Below are positions 59,199 to 64,000 of a stretch of DNA of 64,000 nt, one piece after another. The stretch's first letter is position 1. Every line of letters starts with the position of its first letter. Source of the stretch: Pseudophaeobacter sp965641885 (GTDB lineage Bacteria > Pseudomonadota > Alphaproteobacteria > Rhodobacterales > Rhodobacteraceae); the NCBI GenBank assembly GCA_965641885.1, contig CBFFKJ010000002.1, positions 85,106-149,105 on the forward strand. Reading direction: 5' to 3'. The translations under genes were made by a program, and so were the position numbers. The notes beneath the pieces were generated by a model that made no database searches, was not told the DNA's origin, and saw nothing but the letters and a program-made list of their open reading frames with translations.

Positions 59199-61490
59199 AT
59201 GAAACGTACCGGTATTCTGTTTCAGATTGTTCTGTCCCTGTCCCTGGCAGCCCTTCTGGTCGCCTTTGTTGTTGGCGCTGTTGCCAACCGGTACGAGGGC
59301 AACCGGTTGCGGGAGCAGTTGAGCGAACAGGCTGGGCTGACGATTTCTCTGCTCAGCGGCCTCATGCTCGAGTCGATCATTGTCGAAGACGTTCCGGTGC
59401 TGGAAACCGGGTTGCACGAAACGCTGTCGCGTAACCCCAAAATTTTGTCGATCCAAATCCTGAACGGGGAAGGTGTTTTGATTGCCTCCTCCAGGCGCGG
59501 CCCGGCCGGGACATTGGGGGACTATGTCACCTACGAGCAACCGGTGGAGATGGAGGGCTTCAAGTTCGGCACCATGGTTGTTGAGTGGTCGATGCTTGAT
59601 GGCCAGGCGCTGGTGCGCGAAAAGGTCCGCTATACGATCATGTGGACCGTCCTTGCCATCGCAGTCCTGTCGACGCTGGTCTTGTTTCTGGTCAACATGT
59701 TGGCCCTTCGGCCGTTGCAAACGATCCACCTTAGGATGTCTGACGCAATTTCTGGCGCGCGCCGTGATACGGGCCAGTTGCCCTGGTACGCCTCGCGGGA
59801 ATTCTGGGCGCTCAATTTTTCGGTTGGGGTGCTGGAAGATACATTCTCCGAGCGAGATGAGCGCGAGACCGCCCTGGAACAAGCCTGTGAAGCTGCTGAT
59901 ATCGCCAATCAGGCAAAGTCGGAATTTCTGGCCAATATGAGCCACGAAATCCGCACACCTATGAACGGTGTGATTGGGATGACCGAATTGATTTTGGAGA
60001 CGGAGCTGAATGAAGATCAGCAGATGTATGCTGAAACTATTTCCAAATCCGGATCAGCCCTGTTGACCATCATCAATGATATTCTCAATTTCTCCAAGAT
60101 CGAAGCGGGTAAGATCGAAATTGATGTAGCACCCTTCAATCTGCAGACCGCGATCGAGGATGTCGTGACCTTGCTGTCGTCTAAAGCCACAGTGAAGGGC
60201 GTCGAGATCATTCTGCGCTACGACCCCGGCCTGCCAGAGTTTTTTGAAGGCGATATTGGAAGAATTCGCCAGGTGGTGACAAACATCATTGGCAATGCAG
60301 TCAAATTTACCAAAGTTGGCCATATTTTTGTCGATGTCACCGGCGAGGTCGGGCCACGTGGATATCAGCTCTCGATAGGGGTGACAGACACCGGCATAGG
60401 CATTCCCGAAGACCGGATTGATGCGGTTTTCAACGCCTTTGAACAGGTTGATGGCGCTGCAACCCGCAGCTTTGAGGGGACAGGGCTGGGCCTGGCTATT
60501 TCCTCGCGCCTGCTGTCACTGATGGGCGGGCGTGTGACGGTACAATCCGAGGCTGGCAAGGGCTCGACCTTTACCATTCGTTTGTCGCTGCCTGCCAGCG
60601 CCCCGGTAGAGAAACTGGTTCTGAAAGAGCCGGAACTAAAAGGGCTGACGGCCCTGATCGTGGATGATCTGGAGCTGAACCGGCTGATCCTGACGGAGCG
60701 GCTGTCCTCCTGGGGGGTCACCTGTCTGGAGGCTGGCAACGCCTCTGAGGCTCTGGAGATACTCTCCGGCCTGGAGGGGGGGCGTGGTCGCCTCGACTTT
60801 GTGATTCTGGACTATCAGATGCCACTGATGGATGGCCGTGAGCTTGCCCAGCGTATTCGCGCGATTGCCGATTTTAAGGCGATGCCGATTGTGATGCTGT
60901 CTTCGGTGGAACATGCGATGACACGGACCGCGCGCGAGGGCCTGGAAGGCTGTGAAACCGTGCTCAAACCGCTGCGGTCGGCACATTTGAAACAGGTGCT
61001 GGGGCGGGTATTGAATGGGGCACAAGAGCCATCTGTTGTCGCCGCGCCTGTCGCCATTCCACAACCCGCAACAGATCGCATCAAATTGCTGATGGCTGAG
61101 GACAACCGGACCAATCAACTGGTGGTGACCCGGATGCTAAAGGATGCAGGGTTTGACATCACCATTGCTGCCAATGGCGCTGAGGCGGTTGAGTGTTATC
61201 GTAACACCCTGCCTGACATCGTCCTGATGGACATGATGATGCCTGTTATGGACGGTGTCGAGGCGACGCTAAAAATCCGGGAAATCGAGTTCAAATTGCA
61301 GCAGCGCAATTGTCCGATCATTGCTTTGACGGCCAACGCGCTTGAGTCACACCGTGAAAAGTGCCTGGCCGCTGGCATGGATGATTTTATCAGCAAGCCA
61401 ATCAAAAAGAAGGCCCTGATCCGCGCGATCAACAAATGGGTCAACACTCCTGAGGAGCGCAAGACCGGCACCTTGGCGCACCGGAGCTGA
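59199..61490 (+). CDS. Hybrid sensor histidine kinase with two receiver domains
   Basis: 763 residues. Membrane helix at about 7-28, a periplasmic domain of about 120 residues, a second helix near 148-172, then HisKA (His249 in NMSHEIRTPMNGVIGM), HATPase (NAVKFTKVGHIF; DTGIGIPEDRI; GTGLGLAIS), receiver 1 (VDDLELNR, VILDYQMPLMDG, KPL) and receiver 2 (AEDNRTNQ, VLMDMMMPVMDG, ISKPI). Both receivers keep the Asp and Lys. No HPt domain or DNA-binding output is encoded here, so phosphate must go to a partner elsewhere. ATG 59199 is preferred to a TTG at 59184. Confidence 0.94.
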   Translation: MKRTGILFQIVLSLSLAALLVAFVVGAVANRYEGNRLREQLSEQAGLTISLLSGLMLESIIVEDVPVLETGLHETLSRNPKILSIQILNGEGVLIASSRRGPAGTLGDYVTYEQPVEMEGFKFGTMVVEWSMLDGQALVREKVRYTIMWTVLAIAVLSTLVLFLVNMLALRPLQTIHLRMSDAISGARRDTGQLPWYASREFWALNFSVGVLEDTFSERDERETALEQACEAADIANQAKSEFLANMSHEIRTPMNGVIGMTELILETELNEDQQMYAETISKSGSALLTIINDILNFSKIEAGKIEIDVAPFNLQTAIEDVVTLLSSKATVKGVEIILRYDPGLPEFFEGDIGRIRQVVTNIIGNAVKFTKVGHIFVDVTGEVGPRGYQLSIGVTDTGIGIPEDRIDAVFNAFEQVDGAATRSFEGTGLGLAISSRLLSLMGGRVTVQSEAGKGSTFTIRLSLPASAPVEKLVLKEPELKGLTALIVDDLELNRLILTERLSSWGVTCLEAGNASEALEILSGLEGGRGRLDFVILDYQMPLMDGRELAQRIRAIADFKAMPIVMLSSVEHAMTRTAREGLEGCETVLKPLRSAHLKQVLGRVLNGAQEPSVVAAPVAIPQPATDRIKLLMAEDNRTNQLVVTRMLKDAGFDITIAANGAEAVECYRNTLPDIVLMDMMMPVMDGVEATLKIREIEFKLQQRNCPIIALTANALESHREKCLAAGMDDFISKPIKKKALIRAINKWVNTPEERKTGTLAHRS

Positions 61491-61497
61491 CCACAGG

Positions 61498-62316
61498 TTA
61501 GTGCGAGGCAGAGACCCGCTGTTGCCGGACCAGATCAACGAGGCTTGCCAAAGCAAAGACCACGGCGGCGAAACAGACGATTGTTGGCCCTGTTGGTGTG
61601 TCAAAGACAAAAGACAGCTGCAGCCCTGCCAGCGCCGACAGCATGCCGATGCCAGCGGCTATAAATGCCATGCGCTCTGGTGTTGAGGCAAAGGGTCGGG
61701 CCGCCGCCGCTGGGATCAGGAGCAGGGCGGATATCAACAATACGCCAACCACTTTGATGGCAACGGCAACCACCAGAGCAAGGGCGATGGTCAGGATCAG
61801 CTGCTCACGTTTGGGGTTGAGCCCCGCAGCATAGGCCAGATCCGGGCTGAGCGTTGCGGTCAAAAGCGCCGACCATCTGGCCCAGAGCATCACCAGCACC
61901 AGCGCAGCACCACCCCAGATCACCGCAAGATCCAGTCTGCTCACGGCCAGGATGTCACCAAAGAGATAGGCCATCAGATCAATGCGCACACCCTGCAGAA
62001 ACGAGACCGCAATCAGACCAAAGGCCAGCGAAGAATGTGCCAGCACTCCAAGCAGGGTATCCATGGCAAAGCCGCGCCCGCTGAGGCTGGAGACTGCGGT
62101 TGCCATCAGCAGGGAAACAATCAGCACGCCAGCAAAGATCGGCACCTGAAAGCCCAGTGCCAAAGCGACGCCCAGGATCGAGGCATGCGCCGTGGCATCG
62201 CCAAAATAGGCCATCCGGCGCCAGACCACAAAGCATCCCAAAGGGGCAGCAGCAAGGGCAACGCCCGTGCCGGCAAAGGCGGCGCGGAACAAAAAACTGT
62301 CAAACAAGCTCATCAT
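61498..62316 (-). CDS. znuB: Zinc ABC transporter permease ZnuB
   Basis: 272 residues, about eight membrane helices. ABC-3 type metal permease: FLFRAAFAGTGVALAAAPLG at the start, WRRMAYFGDATAHASILGVAL and VKVVGVLLISALLLIPAAAAR. The start overlaps the znuC stop (ATGA). It forms the membrane channel for zinc delivered by ZnuA. Convergent with the hybrid kinase gene, with a gap of seven bases. Confidence 0.95.
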   Translation of the reverse strand: MMSLFDSFLFRAAFAGTGVALAAAPLGCFVVWRRMAYFGDATAHASILGVALALGFQVPIFAGVLIVSLLMATAVSSLSGRGFAMDTLLGVLAHSSLAFGLIAVSFLQGVRIDLMAYLFGDILAVSRLDLAVIWGGAALVLVMLWARWSALLTATLSPDLAYAAGLNPKREQLILTIALALVVAVAIKVVGVLLISALLLIPAAAARPFASTPERMAFIAAGIGMLSALAGLQLSFVFDTPTGPTIVCFAAVVFALASLVDLVRQQRVSASH

Positions 62317-63110
62317 CTTTGCTGCTCTTTCCTGTCTGAACCCGCGGCATCTGATTGTGGTGCGCTGGGGGCGTCTTTGCCGTGATCGTGGCCGCAACTG
62401 TGGTCGTGACTGTGATTATGTTCATGCCGGTACAGGGCCAGTGCCCCCTGGGTACCGCTGCCAAAGAGGGCGCGATACTCTGGCGCTGATGCGACGTGTT
62501 CGGGCTCTCCCTCACAGCATATATGACCATTGAGGCAAACCACCCGGTCAGAGGCAGCCATCACCACATGCAGCTCGTGGCTCACCATCAAAATGGCGCA
62601 GCCAAGCGAGCGACGCACCGCTTCGATCTGTTGGTAAAAGGCGGCAGATCCGGGTTGGTCCAGACCCTGCGTCGCCTCGTCCAGAATCAACAGGTTTGGC
62701 GCGCAGAGCAGGGCGCGGGCCAGCAGCACCCGCTGAAATTGACCACCAGAAAGCCCGGCCATCTGGCGGCTGGCCAACTGACCTGCCCCGGCTTGTTCCA
62801 GAGCATCTGCGGCCTGCTGGTCAGAGACCTTGTCGGGCAGGCTCAGAAACCGGCGGACTGTTATGGGCAGCGTCGGATCAATATGCAGTTTTTGCGGCAC
62901 ATAGCCAATGCGCAGATCGGGGCTGCGGCTGACGCTTCCCTTGCTTGGCTTCTGAGCGCCAATGACACTGCGCAGCAGGGTGGATTTTCCCGAACCATTT
63001 GGCCCCACGATGGTGACGATCTCGCCCGGATTGATCGCGAGGGTCACATTAGACAGCACCGTATTGCCGCCATAGCGGACCGAGAGGTTTTTGAGCGCAA
63101 TCAAGCTCAT
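62313..63110 (-). CDS. znuC: Zinc ABC transporter ATPase ZnuC with His-rich tail
   Basis: 265 residues. ABC ATPase with Walker A GPNGSGKST, signature LSGGQFQRV and Walker B LLILDEATQGLDQPG. The C-terminal tail (about 220-265) is strongly histidine-rich (HEHNHSHDHSCGHDHG), a likely zinc-binding or sensing segment seen in several ZnuC proteins. The start at 63110 overlaps the zur stop by ATGA; earlier in-frame codons lie inside zur. Confidence 0.95.
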   Translation of the reverse strand: MSLIALKNLSVRYGGNTVLSNVTLAINPGEIVTIVGPNGSGKSTLLRSVIGAQKPSKGSVSRSPDLRIGYVPQKLHIDPTLPITVRRFLSLPDKVSDQQAADALEQAGAGQLASRQMAGLSGGQFQRVLLARALLCAPNLLILDEATQGLDQPGSAAFYQQIEAVRRSLGCAILMVSHELHVVMAASDRVVCLNGHICCEGEPEHVASAPEYRALFGSGTQGALALYRHEHNHSHDHSCGHDHGKDAPSAPQSDAAGSDRKEQQR

Positions 63111-63589
63111 GCAGCATTTGCTTTTTGGCAATTGGGGCAAAGACCCTCGGCCTCGACCACTGTGCGTTCAATCTGGAAACCGGCCTCGCGCGCGGCCTCA
63201 CCCAATTGTCCCTTTGTTGGATTGGTATGGGCCTCGGCGACCGCATTACACAGACGGCATATCATAAAGATCGGAGCATGGTCTTCGCCGGGGTGGGTGC
63301 AGGCTATAAAGGCGTTCAGGCGCTCGATTTTGTGGGCGAATTTGTTCTTCACCAGAAAATCAAGGGCGCGGTAGGCGACGGGGGGCTGCGAGCCCAGTCC
63401 TTCTTCGCGCAGCCGGTCGAGAATCTCATAGGCTCCCAGCGCACGGTGTTCTTGCAGCAGGATCTCCAACACCCGCTTGCGCACCGGCGTGAACTGTAGC
63501 CCCTGCGCCTTACAATTGGCGTCAACCGTGGCGATGCAGTCGACAATACAGCTGGCATGATCATGGGTTTCGAACCCTATGGTATCCAT
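63107..63589 (-). CDS. zur: Zinc uptake regulator Zur (Fur family)
   Basis: 160 residues. Winged-helix domain (LQFTPVRKRVLEILLQEHRA, PPVAYRALDFL) and metal-binding C terminus with CRLC and CPNC for the structural zinc, plus His/Cys ligands (HPGEDHAPIF). It represses znu genes when zinc is sufficient. The ATG at 63589 has GGAG ten bases upstream. It is the first gene of zur-znuC-znuB and divergent from znuA. Confidence 0.94.
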   Translation of the reverse strand: MDTIGFETHDHASCIVDCIATVDANCKAQGLQFTPVRKRVLEILLQEHRALGAYEILDRLREEGLGSQPPVAYRALDFLVKNKFAHKIERLNAFIACTHPGEDHAPIFMICRLCNAVAEAHTNPTKGQLGEAAREAGFQIERTVVEAEGLCPNCQKANAA

Positions 63590-63643
63590 GGTCGCGAATC
63601 TCCGCTGAAAAAGTGCAAAGGCCAATGAGGCGAACTTGGCTCT

Positions 63644-63692
63644 TGATATGTTATGATATGACGTTTAACAAGCCGCGATATGTTATACAATT
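63644..63692. promoter_or_regulatory. Candidate Zur operators between zur and znuA
   Basis: GATATGTTAT occurs twice, at 63645-63654 and 63677-63686, each inside an imperfect AT-rich dyad (TGATATGTTATGATATGACG; GCGATATGTTATACAATTAC). They sit between the divergent zur and znuA starts, as Zur boxes do. The match to a consensus was judged by eye only. Confidence 0.6.
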
Positions 63693-63706
63693 ACATGAGG
63701 TACACC

Positions 63707-64000
63707 ATGTTCAAAATCCCCCTGACAACAGCTGTTGCCGTGCTGGGTTTTTCCACAGCGTCCTGGGCAGAGGTGCCGCGCGTCACGACGGATATCGCGC
63801 CCATACATGGGCTGGTGTCTCGCGTGATGCAGGGGCTGGGCGAGCCCAGCCTTGTGGTGCCTGCGGGCGCCTCTCCTCATGATCACGCCATGCGCCCCTC
63901 CGAGGCCATGGCACTGTCGCGGGCTGATGCTGTATTTTGGCTGGGCGAGGCGCTGACGCCCTGGCTGGACCGGGCAATGGATGAGCTGGCAGGCCAGGCC
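63707..64000 (+). CDS. znuA: Zinc-binding protein ZnuA, 3' end beyond the window
   Basis: First 98 residues are visible. Signal peptide about 1-21 (ending SWA), then VPRVTTDIAPIHGLVSRVMQ and the zinc ligand region ASPHDHAMRPSEAMAL, followed by DAVFWLGEALTPWLDRAM, typical of cluster A-I zinc-binding proteins. GAGG six bases upstream supports the ATG. The reading frame is open to the window end. Divergent from zur, with the likely Zur boxes in between. Confidence 0.93.
   Translation, partial: MFKIPLTTAVAVLGFSTASWAEVPRVTTDIAPIHGLVSRVMQGLGEPSLVVPAGASPHDHAMRPSEAMALSRADAVFWLGEALTPWLDRAMDELAGQA

Overview
The window looks like part of a large replicon of a marine alphaproteobacterium of the Roseobacter group (Rhodobacterales). 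The grounds are moderately GC-rich coding, a Roseobacter-type che operon, a ParAB pair divergent from a small initiator that carries a DnaA domain-I-like segment (the DnaA-like plasmid type known from Rhodobacterales), and a NaChBac-type sodium channel of the kind known from Silicibacter and Roseobacter. The initiator and partition genes suggest an extrachromosomal replicon or chromid rather than the main chromosome. No tRNA, rRNA, CRISPR array or insertion sequence was seen.

Layout. 1-4612 is the end of a chemotaxis operon (cheY-cheA-cheW-cheR-cheY and a small unknown gene), closed by a terminator. 4758-7907 holds envelope genes: a secreted caspase-like protein with Sel1 repeats, an M15 peptidase and an OmpA-type protein. 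8085-38705 is a type VI secretion (T6SS) locus. One long minus-strand operon reads tssA-tssB-tssC-hcp-tagJ-tssE-tssF-tssG-clpV-[sodium channel]-[sheath fusion]-vgrG-[unknown]-PAAR-tagH-tssK-tssL-tssM-tagF-pppA, and a kinase gene (ppkA-like) converges on its end. 38881-46195 is a second envelope block: an unknown gene, a secreted protein, an ExbB-ExbD-ExbD proton-channel set with a TonB-like DUF4384 protein, a second caspase-like protein and a YceI-OmpA fusion. 46352-50106 is the replication and partition module with five copies of a 16-bp palindrome (candidate parS) and iteron-like repeats. 50319-53894 is an arginine/methylarginine catabolic operon (aruH-aruI-ddaH type). 53990-61490 holds a five-part fusion protein (rhodanese-rhodanese-YidC-like-PEP-synthase-like ATP domain-PEP mobile domain), divergent from a PhnD-like binding protein and a hybrid histidine kinase. 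61498-64000 is the znuB-znuC-zur operon, divergent from znuA, which runs off the window.

How they may work together. The T6SS has all core parts except a TssJ lipoprotein. TssL carries its own OmpA-like peptidoglycan-binding domain, which may substitute as anchor. PpkA, PppA, TagF and the FHA protein form the known threonine-phosphorylation switch. Three things in this locus are unusual: a voltage-gated sodium channel translationally coupled to the next gene; that next gene, a 1377-residue protein joining a near copy of TssB through about 600 acidic residues to a VipA-like plus truncated TssC-like module; and caspase/OmpA/ExbBD envelope genes on both sides. The other strong candidate for an undescribed system is the rhodanese-YidC-PEP-synthase fusion with its own sensor pair. 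All functions are inferred from motifs read by eye; no database search was run.
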